This document shows, piece by piece, positions 1 to 7,690 of a DNA stretch of 64,000 nucleotides. Position 1 is the stretch's first letter. Each line of letters begins with the position of its first letter. The position numbers and the translations under genes are program-made. The stretch covers positions 1-64,000 of the forward strand of contig NZ_QSDR01000014.1 in NCBI RefSeq assembly GCF_003464085.1, written 5' to 3'. The notes beneath the pieces were generated by a model, which saw nothing but the letters and a program-made list of their open reading frames with translations, was not told the origin of the DNA and did not search any database. This DNA is from Clostridium sp. AM58-1XD. GTDB taxonomy: Bacteria; Bacillota; Clostridia; Lachnospirales; Lachnospiraceae.

Positions 1-204
1 GGATATCGATTTTTGTGAAAACACCTAACTTTTTCTTTTTATTATTGTTTATTTATCGATACAATATCGAATTAAAACCTGCTTTTTCCCTGATAAATAC
101 AAGGTTTTTGGAATTTTTTAACTTTAAAAGAAAATACAAAAAGTGTTGACACGCTTTCGATTCTATGGTATTATACTCAAGCACGTAAGAAACATACGTT
201 GTAA

Positions 205-275
205 AGGGGAATAGTTCAATGGTAGAGCAGCGGTCTCCAAAACCGTAGATGGGGGTTCGAGCCCCTCTTCCCCTG
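205..275 (+). tRNA. tRNA-Trp (anticodon CCA)
   Basis: A complete cloverleaf can be folded. The acceptor stem AGGGGAA (205-211) pairs with TTCCCCT (268-274), followed by discriminator G at 275; the CCA tail is not encoded. The anticodon stem encloses the loop CTCCAAA at 235-241 with anticodon CCA at 237-239, so it reads the Trp codon UGG. The T arm has five pairs around TTCGAGC at 256-262. It stands alone, with no other tRNA in the window. A promoter-like TTGACA...TATACT stretch lies at about 144-177. Confidence 0.96.
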
Positions 276-343
276 TTGACTATTTTAACGAATAGCCCAA
301 CCCGAACGACTGGTTCTGCAGATTTTGTATCTGTAGGGCCTGT

Positions 344-392
344 TTTTTTGTTACACAGGAAAGTTCTCCGAACTATCCTGTGTAACAAAAAA
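344..392. repeat. Long inverted repeat downstream of tRNA-Trp
   Basis: An almost perfect inverted repeat of about 23 bp per arm: TTTTTTGTTACACAGGA on the left and TCCTGTGTAACAAAAAA on the right, with an inner AGTTC/GAACT stem and a three-base loop at 367-369. The runs of T come before and the runs of A after the stem, so it is not a textbook Rho-independent terminator on either strand, although it could still end the tRNA transcript or that of the permease arriving from the right. A smaller hairpin (CTGCAGAT/ATCTGTAG) precedes it at about 317-337. I see no gene in 276-464. Confidence 0.6.
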
Positions 393-464
393 TCCCTCTG
401 GGCAGGGTCGCCCTGCGGCGATAAGGAATGATATCGGTGGGGATATGATGTTTTCTTTCAAAAA

Positions 465-1847
465 TCAGTTATTTTTCTTATATGTAAAAAGATAAAGTAC
501 AATTCCTCCAGCAATTGCAATTGCCAGCATAACTTTTATAAATGGTCTTTGAATGAGAATAACAAAGCTGCAGTAAGCTGCTGTTATAAATGCAGGTATT
601 GGAAAAAGAGGCATGGCAAAGGGCCTGTATCCTTCCGGCTTTGTAATACGGTTTTTTATACTGCCCAAAGATATCATCAGATAGACAAACGCAATCAGCA
701 CCCCTACAAACTCAACCAATTTTTCCATTGAAGCTGTCATAACAACAATGAATGTACACACAGTAATCATTATAGTTGCCGCATATGGCATACATTCTCT
801 TTTCGATATTTTTACCATTTGCCTGCTAAGCAGTTCCGGCCATATCCGATCCCTGGCCGTTGAAAACATTACACGGGAATAATATGTAATCTGGCTTATT
901 AATGCCCCGCAGGAAGCAGTCAATATTCCAGTATTTATAAAAAGTTTTCCTGTATTCCCCATAACTGCTTGAGCCGTGTATAGAAAGGGTGATTTGTCCG
1001 ATAAATAAGAGTTTAGGTCTGGGGCTGCCAGAATAGACGAACCGATTCCCAGACCGATTAATATAACTGCACACAGAAGGGAAATGATCACAGATTTGGA
1101 AATTTCTCTGCTCTCACCCATTGTCTCCTCCGCCAAGCCTAGAGATGCATCGTAACCATTTATAACACAAAACAGCGGCGTAATACCAGCCAGTATAACC
1201 CCAAAGTCAGCAGCTGTTATCTCTCCTCTAAAATATAATGGATAAAGTACTGTCTCCCTAATTCCTCTCCTGGTATAGCATAGGCAGGAGACAATATAAG
1301 TAATCAGAATTCCCATCTGGACAGCAAACAGAATTTTTGTGGTCGCTGTGCCAGAAGCAAGGTTTCTAGTACATACAAATCCACAGACCATCAGAACAGC
1401 GGCAGCAATCATTACAGAAGCCATACGACTCTGGGGAAGAAAAGGAAATAATATTAATATGTAATCGGCAGCTCCCAGGGCAATCGATGCTATAACCACA
1501 ACAGATTGAAGAAATATAATACATGCGGATATCCTGCTAAATACAGGTGGCAGAGTCATTTGAATAAAACTAAACAGCCCTCCTGATAAGGGATAGGTAC
1601 CGGCTAGCTCTGCTAGTACCAAACTGTTGCTTACAGCGAATACTGAAAACAGAACAATAGACGACAATGTAGCTGTTCCTGCAATTCTTATTGGTGAAAG
1701 TCCTAAAAGGAAAGCTGCCATTAACGGTGAAACTGATGACATTGTCAAAATAATATTATCTGCCGTTGTCAACGATCGATTCAGCTGTTGGTTATATCCC
1801 AATTCTTTTAAACGCTGCTCGCTGGTCTTATTCGGTATTCTAATCAT
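465..1847 (-). CDS. APC-family amino acid/polyamine permease
   Basis: The 460-residue protein is hydrophobic throughout with about twelve predicted membrane segments, the normal size for the amino acid-polyamine-organocation (APC) superfamily. Its first segment carries a glycine-rich stretch (SPLMAAFLLGLSP) and segment 6 has an ITPLFCVINGYDASLGLAEE region typical of these carriers. It should import an amino acid, amine or related compound across the cytoplasmic membrane; the substrate cannot be read from sequence. The start is supported by AGAGGA ten bases upstream. It is divergent from a GntR regulator, with a palindromic operator between them, and lies beside genes for creatinine-type compounds, so a related amine is a reasonable guess. 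Confidence 0.82.
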   Translation of the reverse strand: MIRIPNKTSEQRLKELGYNQQLNRSLTTADNIILTMSSVSPLMAAFLLGLSPIRIAGTATLSSIVLFSVFAVSNSLVLAELAGTYPLSGGLFSFIQMTLPPVFSRISACIIFLQSVVVIASIALGAADYILILFPFLPQSRMASVMIAAAVLMVCGFVCTRNLASGTATTKILFAVQMGILITYIVSCLCYTRRGIRETVLYPLYFRGEITAADFGVILAGITPLFCVINGYDASLGLAEETMGESREISKSVIISLLCAVILIGLGIGSSILAAPDLNSYLSDKSPFLYTAQAVMGNTGKLFINTGILTASCGALISQITYYSRVMFSTARDRIWPELLSRQMVKISKRECMPYAATIMITVCTFIVVMTASMEKLVEFVGVLIAFVYLMISLGSIKNRITKPEGYRPFAMPLFPIPAFITAAYCSFVILIQRPFIKVMLAIAIAGGIVLYLFTYKKNN

Positions 1848-1883
1848 TATAATATATTCCTCTTTTCACTTTTACATATTTAC

Positions 1884-1912
1884 TTGACTTCTTGTAATAC
1901 AAGTTTTACAAT
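1884..1912 (+). promoter_or_regulatory. Promoter and operator of the GntR regulator gene
   Basis: TTGACT (1884-1889) and TACAAT (1907-1912) are separated by exactly 17 bases, giving a good sigma-A promoter for the rightward regulator gene. The near-perfect palindrome CTTGTAATACAAG occupies 1891-1903, inside the spacer. A related 13-mer lies before the creatininase operon (6233-6245). This placement fits autorepression by the encoded GntR protein and control of the divergent permease gene; binding is inferred, not shown. Confidence 0.65.
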
Positions 1913-1959
1913 ACCAAATATACATTTTAATAAGTATTTTTATATTTTAAAAATAAAGG

Positions 1960-2721
1960 ATGGTAATTAACTTGAAACGTTTTATAAATAAAGCTGCTCC
2001 CCTGTATATTAACGTTCGTAATGCAATACTCGACTCAATTGAGTGTGGAGATATTGCTCAAGACGGACGTCTTCCATCGGAAGAAGCCCTGGCAAAATAT
2101 TTTTCCGTCAGCCGGCCTACGATCCGAAGTGCATTACAGCTTTTAGAAAATGACGGAATTATCAGCAAGCACCATGGAAGCGAAACGATTGTGAATAAGG
2201 CCTGTCTGAATTTAAAAATGCGTATTGATGAGGCTCAGGGTTATTGGGACTTGATTAAAAACAGTGGACATGAACCTGGAATCCTATCATTATCAATGGA
2301 ACCTATTATGATTTCCTCTCCTATTAATAAGATTTTTGGTTGTTCGGAAGAAATTGAAGGATATCTTCTTAAAAAGGTATATACTGCTGATAAACAACCG
2401 GTTATATTTGTCAAAGAATATATTCCCAAGGATCAATTATATCGGCTCCCTAGTGAAAAAGAACTCAATCAGGATGCGATTGATATTTTTAATCTTTCTT
2501 ACAATTACTTCCAGCAGCCTATTAACTACAGCATTCTGGAAATCAGTTCGATAAAACCTTCACCTGAGGTTTTGGAGGCCATGCGTTTTTCTTCCGACCA
2601 CACTTTAGTTCAGTTAAAAGAAACCCATTTTAATATTGAGAATCAGGTAGCTGCATTTTCAGAAATAGCCATTCGGGATTCTATTATTCAGGTGCAGATC
2701 GTCCGTAAACGATTCTTCTAG
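1960..2721 (+). CDS. GntR-family (HutC type) transcriptional regulator with UTRA domain
   Basis: The N-terminal ~70 residues form a winged helix of GntR type (PLYINVRNAILDSIECG, then LPSEEALAKYFSVSRPTIRSALQLLENDGII). The rest matches the UTRA ligand-binding fold of HutC-type members, ending in LVQLKETHFNIENQVAAFSEIAIR. Such proteins are normally repressors released by a small ligand. The 253-residue length is typical. The ATG at 1960 has a poorly spaced AAAGG, and a TTG at 1972 (reading MKRFINKAAPL) is an alternative start. It sits between the divergent permease and the leftward creatininase operon, and likely controls both through the matching 13-bp palindromes. Confidence 0.85.
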   Translation: MVINLKRFINKAAPLYINVRNAILDSIECGDIAQDGRLPSEEALAKYFSVSRPTIRSALQLLENDGIISKHHGSETIVNKACLNLKMRIDEAQGYWDLIKNSGHEPGILSLSMEPIMISSPINKIFGCSEEIEGYLLKKVYTADKQPVIFVKEYIPKDQLYRLPSEKELNQDAIDIFNLSYNYFQQPINYSILEISSIKPSPEVLEAMRFSSDHTLVQLKETHFNIENQVAAFSEIAIRDSIIQVQIVRKRFF

Positions 2722-2725
2722 TATA

Positions 2726-2774
2726 AAAAGAAAGCAATTTTAAGAGATATCTTCTTCTAAAACTGCTTTCTTTT
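2726..2774. terminator. Bidirectional terminator between GntR and RidA genes
   Basis: AAAAGAAAGCA at 2726-2736 pairs with TGCTTTCTTTT ending at 2774, with an inner TTTTA/TAAAA extension. T-rich tails occur on both strands, so it can end the rightward regulator transcript and the leftward RidA transcript, which converge here. Confidence 0.75.
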
Positions 2775-2803
2775 ATTTTATCCGGAAAATCAAATATTTT
2801 TAA

Positions 2804-3271
2804 TTAATAAAGCTCCACAATGACTTCAATCTCTACAGGAAAACCGTATGGCAATGCTGAAACTCCTATTGATGTTCTGGCCGGAATTCCAATTTTCTCT
2901 CCAAACAAACTGGCAAGAAGCTCTGTGGCCGTGTCTGCCACTTCCGGCTGATAGTAAAAATCATGATTACAGCAGATATATGCATTCATCTTTACAAACT
3001 TTTTCACCTTATTTAAATCCCCTGTATATATTTTTAATGCACATAAAATATTCTTCACACAGTCTGCTGCACATTCTCGTGCCTGGTCCATTGTTACTTC
3101 TACACCTACACGTCCTTTATATTTCAGCTCTCCATTGATTTCCGGTCCGCAGCCCGCTACATATATAAGATGATCCCCAAAAGGAGTTACATGATTAAAA
3201 ACGCCTGTTCCTTCCGGCTGCTCCGGCAAAACAATCCCTAATTCATTTAATAAATGATTGATATCTGGCAT
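2804..3271 (-). CDS. RidA/YjgF-family protein
   Basis: The 155-residue product fits the RidA/YER057c/UK114 family (usually 125-155 residues): a GDHLIYVAGCGP segment early, KNILCALKIYTGDLNKVKKFVKMNAYI in the middle, and ASLFGEKIGIPARTSIGVSALPYGFPVEIEVIVELY at the end, holding the conserved Arg of the active-site cleft. RidA members deaminate reactive enamines/imines; several subgroups travel with catabolic operons and act on amidino or carbamoyl intermediates. GGAGG lies seven bases before the ATG. It is the last gene of the leftward creatininase operon, 24 bases after the DUF2848-type gene. Its exact substrate is unknown. Confidence 0.85.
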   Translation of the reverse strand: MPDINHLLNELGIVLPEQPEGTGVFNHVTPFGDHLIYVAGCGPEINGELKYKGRVGVEVTMDQARECAADCVKNILCALKIYTGDLNKVKKFVKMNAYICCNHDFYYQPEVADTATELLASLFGEKIGIPARTSIGVSALPYGFPVEIEVIVELY

Positions 3272-3294
3272 TTGGTTTCCTCCAATAGCAAATA

Positions 3295-3990
3295 TTATAA
3301 TTTGAAATATGTAATATGATCCTTCAAAACAGTCACTGTATATGAATAGTCAATTTTCCGATTAAGCACAGGATCTTCCAGGGACATATCATATGCCTCT
3401 CCAGGCAGGAATTTACCTTCCTCCATCAATAGGGTTCCACAAAAATATACACAACCGTCTTTTGAAGGAAGATTATGGGACTGAATTTCTTCCAATACTT
3501 TTTGAGGGGTCATTAAAGTTTCTACCGTTCCCTGCTGGTATGGGATGCGTATTCCTTTCCGGACCACGTTTGTGCTCATTTTCAGGTTATCCCAATGGGG
3601 CAGTACGTCATCTAAAGGCCAGGCCTCTCTCGCTATAGGTTTTGCGCATATCTGTTTTGTCAAATCACTGCAAAACCTCTCAAGCACTCTGTCTCCATGA
3701 TCTGATCCTACTGTTACATACCATTTTCCTCCTGTCATGAAAATTACGATTTCCACTTCTCCTGTAGTATTTTCTCCGAGCACATCAATATTACGCTCCT
3801 GTGTCAGCAATATAGGGGATACTATGTTAAATCCTAGTCGCATTTCATTATCATAAGGAATTCCATTACAGCACAATTCTTTCATATGAGCCGCCCGGTC
3901 CTCCCCTGTACGCCCTGAATTGCCCAAACAATAAATCCATCTTGGAGAAAATGTAATTTTCTCTGTTCCATTTACTAAAAACTCAATCAC
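3295..3990 (-). CDS. DUF2848-type protein (possible fumarylacetoacetate hydrolase-like fold)
   Basis: The 231-residue product resembles the DUF2848 family: an N-terminal LVNGTEKITF strand, a YCLGNSGRTGED segment, a central VGSDHGDRVLE motif and LPHWDNLKM further on. The family is uncharacterised; some members sit in operons with amidohydrolases and cytosine/purine-type permeases, as here. The SDH-containing motif is a plausible metal or substrate site, but that is inference. Its first bases overlap the end of the permease gene by four bases (ATGA), a sign of translational coupling. The likely role is a later step in breakdown of the compound handled by the creatininase. Confidence 0.7.
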   Translation of the reverse strand: MIEFLVNGTEKITFSPRWIYCLGNSGRTGEDRAAHMKELCCNGIPYDNEMRLGFNIVSPILLTQERNIDVLGENTTGEVEIVIFMTGGKWYVTVGSDHGDRVLERFCSDLTKQICAKPIAREAWPLDDVLPHWDNLKMSTNVVRKGIRIPYQQGTVETLMTPQKVLEEIQSHNLPSKDGCVYFCGTLLMEEGKFLPGEAYDMSLEDPVLNRKIDYSYTVTVLKDHITYFKL

Positions 3991-5399
3991 TTCAAATCCT
4001 CGCTTTCAATTTTTATATCTTTTGCGGTTTCTTTAATAATAGCCGGATAAGTTTTTCCAAAATATTTCGCTAACAGGATATAGATAAGGCATGTAGCTGC
4101 CAAAGAAATAAAATAGCTGTAATCAAAACATATAAAAGCAATTATTGTACCAATTACATAAGCTATCATAGCAGCAGGATTCATCCCGTGGAAATAGTAG
4201 TATTTTCCGTTTGTCTGGTAAATATCATCCAAACTGTATTTCCGTTTACGAAAATAATAATAATCCGTGGCAATAATTGCAATAACTGGTCCTGCAGTTA
4301 ATCCAAAAATAGTCAGGACACTATCGAGAGAATTTCCTATTTTCCATGGCTGTATCGCTACTGCGATAACCGCAAAAAGAATTGTGGCTGATTTAAATTT
4401 CAGATATTTGGGGATAAGGCTGCATACCACATATACTGATGGAAGCAGATTTGCTGCTGTATTGGTGGAAAGCTGAGCCGCAAAGACAAACACAGAAATC
4501 AAAACTGCCAGAATCTTTGACTGCCCTGCCACTATATCAGTCAGAACCTTTAATATTTCTCCTCCTGTCGTTCCAGGCACCACGACCATAACTGCACACC
4601 CTAAAATACTGTAAAAAATAAAGGAAGGAACCATACAGATCAAATATGATGTCAGATGCAAATATCCACTCTTTTTATATCCATCCTTTACTTTTCCATC
4701 TTTGCTGAAATCATTAAATCCCATTGCCACACTGGCAAAGTTTCCAATTATAACTCCAAACGCAAACAACCAGTTTCTGGAATGACCGCTAAGTTTTCCC
4801 AAGCTCATAATCTCTCCCAATGTAACATTATATGTCTTCAATAGGATATGAAACATATACACTCCTACGATAATCAGAAGCGGGGCTGCCAGCGATGTAA
4901 AGCGTTCAATTCCTTTTGCACCTGAAATTGTAACGATTACCAGTAAAGCTGCATTTAAGATAATTGCAAACCACATATTGTCCATACCAAACAGTAATCT
5001 TGTTACATTGTTAATAGCTGAGGCTCCCAAATAGCCGTTTACTCCGAAAAAAATAGCGCTGGGCATAATTCGCACAATTCCGGCTATCTTTCCGCCTAAA
5101 GGACCGAAGCTAGCTACTATTGAGGTAGCAAAAGATATTCCGTACTTTAATCCAATCTCCTGGACGATATAACTGGAAAGGCCAAGTATTGCCTGTCCAA
5201 TTCCAAATATCCAGAACAATTGTCCAATCGTATAATAATTCAGAAGCGGAGTCATTACCAAGAATCCGCTTACCTGCACAGAAATTCCAAACCATATTGC
5301 TCCCATCCCCAGGTAGCCGACTTTTCGTTTATTATACTCTACCGGAGCAAGCGATTCATTGTATAAGTCATGCTCAGTTTTTGCCTGAAAACCAATCAT
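3987..5399 (-). CDS. NCS1-family permease (CodB-like)
   Basis: A 470-residue membrane protein with about twelve segments. The start of the transport core (VGYLGMGAIWFGISVQVSGFLVMTPLL) and the GFNDFSKDGKVK loop in the middle match the nucleobase-cation-symport-1 family (cytosine, allantoin, hydantoin and creatinine-type permeases). NCS1 carriers couple uptake of a ring-shaped nitrogen compound to sodium or proton entry. It lies 20 bases after the creatininase gene and overlaps the DUF2848-type gene by four bases, so it very likely imports the substrate of this pathway, creatinine or a close relative. Confidence 0.88.
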   Translation of the reverse strand: MIGFQAKTEHDLYNESLAPVEYNKRKVGYLGMGAIWFGISVQVSGFLVMTPLLNYYTIGQLFWIFGIGQAILGLSSYIVQEIGLKYGISFATSIVASFGPLGGKIAGIVRIMPSAIFFGVNGYLGASAINNVTRLLFGMDNMWFAIILNAALLVIVTISGAKGIERFTSLAAPLLIIVGVYMFHILLKTYNVTLGEIMSLGKLSGHSRNWLFAFGVIIGNFASVAMGFNDFSKDGKVKDGYKKSGYLHLTSYLICMVPSFIFYSILGCAVMVVVPGTTGGEILKVLTDIVAGQSKILAVLISVFVFAAQLSTNTAANLLPSVYVVCSLIPKYLKFKSATILFAVIAVAIQPWKIGNSLDSVLTIFGLTAGPVIAIIATDYYYFRKRKYSLDDIYQTNGKYYYFHGMNPAAMIAYVIGTIIAFICFDYSYFISLAATCLIYILLAKYFGKTYPAIIKETAKDIKIESEDLK

Positions 5400-5419
5400 G
5401 TGATAACCCCCTCCCTTTT

Positions 5420-6190
5420 TTATTTATTTCCCAGCTCCTTTGTAATTCCTTCTACAATAAAATCAACACTTTCTTCCCAAATACGCTTTCCTTTCTCCTC
5501 TGTTCCCAGAGTTGCTTTCCACAAAGTTCCGGATGGAGCCACAATTCTTTCAGGAATAGGAAGAATATCATATACTGGATAGTACTCTGCGCAATCATCA
5601 ATCGCCCTGTCAAAATGTACCAGCTCCGGAAATTTATAAAGCATAACAGAGGTTTCACAGATCGACGCATGTTCAATAGCCCAGCCAGGAAACTGGTCTC
5701 CGAATACGAATTCCATCGTTTTCGGTTTAAGATCAAAAATAGCGGCCTCATAGACCATGATTGTCACGTCTTGGTAATCTTTCTTAATTTCTTCTGTTAC
5801 AAGAAAAGCGGCTTCATAAATCCAGTTCTGATTTTCTACGTGCCAGCTTAAAAGCACAATACGTTTAAAACCACTTCTCACGAACTCTTTTAAAATATCC
5901 TCAACCATAGCCTGTAATGTTGAACCTCTGAGAGAAGTTGTCGCCGGGAATGTCTGCCCTCCTCCGGAGGTAGGTCTGGAACGGTATCCGTATGCGAGAG
6001 GCGGTGCTACAAGCATGTTGGTTCTTTCTCCAACCTCTACTGCCATTTGCTCAGGACAGACTGTGTCCACACAAATTGGTAGATGCGGCCCATGCTGCTC
6101 TGTAGCACCAATTGGTAGTATCACTCCGCTTCCGCCGGCAATTGCATCACGTACTTCCATCCAGGTCATTTCTGCCATTTTTCTGGTCAT
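5420..6190 (-). CDS. Creatininase (creatinine amidohydrolase)
   Basis: The 256-residue product belongs to the creatininase family. Glu31, His33 and Asp42 (in GATEQHGPHLPICVD) and His117/Glu119 (SWHVEN) have the same spacing as the metal ligands of Pseudomonas creatininase (E34, H36, D45, H120, E122 as I recall them), and the HxE form separates it from MftE/ArfB-type members, which carry GHGGN. SGGGQTFPATTSL, GWAIEH...CETSVML and a C-terminal APSGTL segment also agree. The enzyme opens the creatinine ring to creatine. A GAGAGG site precedes the ATG. It is first in a four-gene leftward operon with permease, DUF2848-type and RidA genes. No creatinase is visible nearby. Confidence 0.88.
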   Translation of the reverse strand: MTRKMAEMTWMEVRDAIAGGSGVILPIGATEQHGPHLPICVDTVCPEQMAVEVGERTNMLVAPPLAYGYRSRPTSGGGQTFPATTSLRGSTLQAMVEDILKEFVRSGFKRIVLLSWHVENQNWIYEAAFLVTEEIKKDYQDVTIMVYEAAIFDLKPKTMEFVFGDQFPGWAIEHASICETSVMLYKFPELVHFDRAIDDCAEYYPVYDILPIPERIVAPSGTLWKATLGTEEKGKRIWEESVDFIVEGITKELGNK

Positions 6191-6232
6191 TTTAGTACCT
6201 CTCTTTCTTTTTGTAATGTTGTTTGTTGTAAA

Positions 6233-6277
6233 CTCGTCTTACAAGTTTACTGTATCACAATAATATTTCTTTTGCAA
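6233..6277 (-). promoter_or_regulatory. Promoter and GntR-type operator of the creatininase operon
   Basis: On the minus strand TTGCAA (6272-6277) and TACAGT (6249-6254) are 17 bases apart. Just downstream, near the expected transcription start, 6233-6245 reads CTTGTAAGACGAG, matching the palindrome CTTGTAATACAAG of the regulator promoter (1891-1903) at 11 of 13 positions. This suggests that the GntR protein at 1960 represses the operon. Inferred from sequence only. Confidence 0.6.
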
Positions 6278-6313
6278 CTATATTTTCATATGCTGCTGAA
6301 AAAAAAACAAAAA

Positions 6314-6436
6314 TTGAGGGTGTTGCAAAAGTAAAATCAGCATTACCGCCGATACCAGATTCCATTCCAGTAAGTGGCTAAGTCACTTCATCTGGTATCG
6401 GAGGCAATGCTCTATTCCTTTTTGCAACATCCTCAA
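6314..6436 (+). repeat. Nested-hairpin element, copy A
   Basis: A 123-base imperfect palindrome. Outer arms TTGAGG...TGTTGCAAAA pair with TTTTGCAACA.CCTCAA, the middle arms CGATACCAGAT/ATCTGGTATCG follow, and the centre holds the conserved core AGTGGCTAAGTCACT (6373-6387). Copy B next door shares the arms GTTGCAAAAGTAAAATCAG and ATACCAGAT. The core also occurs in copies at 15.7 and 16.45 kb. The G-T pair in the core stem favours an RNA read rightward, yet no rightward gene precedes it, so its role is unclear. Confidence 0.75.
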
Positions 6437-6470
6437 TAAATGGTATACTACTGTTTCAATTATCTAACAA

Positions 6471-6599
6471 AAAAAAGAGCGTTGCAAAAGTAAAATCAGC
6501 TGCGCTCTTAATACCAGATGCAGCGGCTTGGCCACTGCCTTGAAATGGAATCTGGTATAAGAACACTGCGTTTTCTCTTTTTGCAACGCCCTTTTTTTT
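6471..6599 (-). terminator. Nested-hairpin element, copy B: terminator of the butyrate operon
   Basis: Read leftward, this very long hairpin lies just after etfA: GCGTTGCAAAA...TTTTGCAACGC closes the structure and is followed by a run of eight T, so it is a Rho-independent terminator for the coaD-thl-crt-hbd-bcd-etfBA unit. Inside are ATACCAGAT/ATCTGGTAT arms and the core AGTGGCCAAGCCGCT on the minus strand. It is much longer than a standard terminator. Confidence 0.8.
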
Positions 6600-6619
6600 A
6601 TTTCTTCATTTTTAGATCA

Positions 6620-7678
6620 TTAAGCCTTAGCTGCCTTAACTGCAAGAATCTGCTTTGTCAGCTCTGGTACGATCTTATTTAAGTCGCCTACGATGCCATA
6701 GTCAGCTACTTCGAAGATCGGAGCTGTCTCATCTTTATTGATGGCAACGATAATGTCAGACTCTTCCATACCTGCAACGTGCTGGATTGCTCCTGAAATA
6801 CCGATTGCAAAGTAAACGTTTGGACGAACGGTCTTACCTGTCTGTCCTACCTGAAGGTCTTTTGGCTTCCATCCGGAATCTACAACAGCACGTGAGCAGC
6901 TTACTTCTCCGCCGATTGCTGCAGCCAGATCTTCCAGAATCTTAAAGTTTTCCGGGCTGCCAACACCACGGCCGCCGGAAACGAGGATTTTAGCATCCAT
7001 GATATCCACAACATCGACTACAGATTTAACGATATCGAGAATCTCAACATAATTGTTGTTCGGTGTGAATCCTGGATTGAATTCCTCTACAACTGCCTTT
7101 GCATCTGCAATCTTGTCAATTGCCTGCATAACGCCTGGACGAACGGTTGCCATCTGAGGACGATGGTTCGGGCATGCGATCGTAGCGATCGTATTTCCGC
7201 CGAAAGCAGGACGTGTCATAAGAAGCTGATTATGCTTCTGCTCTCTTCCTTCGATTGGGTTAAGAGGGAAGTCGCCGATATCAAGCTTTGTACAGTCTGC
7301 TGTAAGGCCTGTTGCAACTCTTGCAGATACGCGAGGACCTAAGTCTCTTCCGATTGCAGTTGCTCCAACCAGCATAATTTCCGGTTTATATTTGTTGATT
7401 ACGGAAGCCATTGCATGAGCATACGGCTCTGTTCTGTATTCTTTCAGTTCTGGATCGTCTACAACGATAACCTTGTCTGCGCCGTACTGAGCCAGCTCGT
7501 CTGCAAGGCCCTTAACGCCGCAGCCGATGAGAACTGCTGTTACGTCAGTGTTCAAATCTTTTGCGAGGTCTCTTGCTTTTCCAAGTAATTCAAAAGCGAT
7601 ATTGCTTAATTTGTTATCTACCTGCTGCGCAAAGATATATACGCCCTTATATTCTTCTAAACCCATTCTGTTCACCAC
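6620..7678 (-). CDS. etfA: Electron transfer flavoprotein, alpha subunit
   Basis: EtfA pairs with EtfB to carry electrons for butyryl-CoA dehydrogenase; in anaerobes this complex bifurcates electrons from NADH to crotonyl-CoA and ferredoxin. The 352-residue product has the N-terminal ETF domain (GVYIFAQQVDNKLSNIAFELLGKA) and the C-terminal FAD-binding half with VSGGRGVGSPENF, VGQTGKTVRPNVYFAIGISGAIQHVAGM and a late PIFEVADYGIVGD. Length agrees with clostridial EtfA. The start is uncertain: GTG at 7678 or 7675, or ATG at 7666; the AAAGGA site best fits 7675. It is the last gene of the butyrate operon, 12 bases after etfB. Confidence 0.95.
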   Translation of the reverse strand: MVNRMGLEEYKGVYIFAQQVDNKLSNIAFELLGKARDLAKDLNTDVTAVLIGCGVKGLADELAQYGADKVIVVDDPELKEYRTEPYAHAMASVINKYKPEIMLVGATAIGRDLGPRVSARVATGLTADCTKLDIGDFPLNPIEGREQKHNQLLMTRPAFGGNTIATIACPNHRPQMATVRPGVMQAIDKIADAKAVVEEFNPGFTPNNNYVEILDIVKSVVDVVDIMDAKILVSGGRGVGSPENFKILEDLAAAIGGEVSCSRAVVDSGWKPKDLQVGQTGKTVRPNVYFAIGISGAIQHVAGMEESDIIVAINKDETAPIFEVADYGIVGDLNKIVPELTKQILAVKAAKA

Positions 7679-7690
7679 TTTTCCTTTATA

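Noticed and set aside
205..6290. tRNA-Trp as an integration site for a mobile element carrying the catabolic island
   Set aside because: No integrase, relaxase or transposase is present, and I could not find a repeat of the tRNA 3' end near 6.3 kb.
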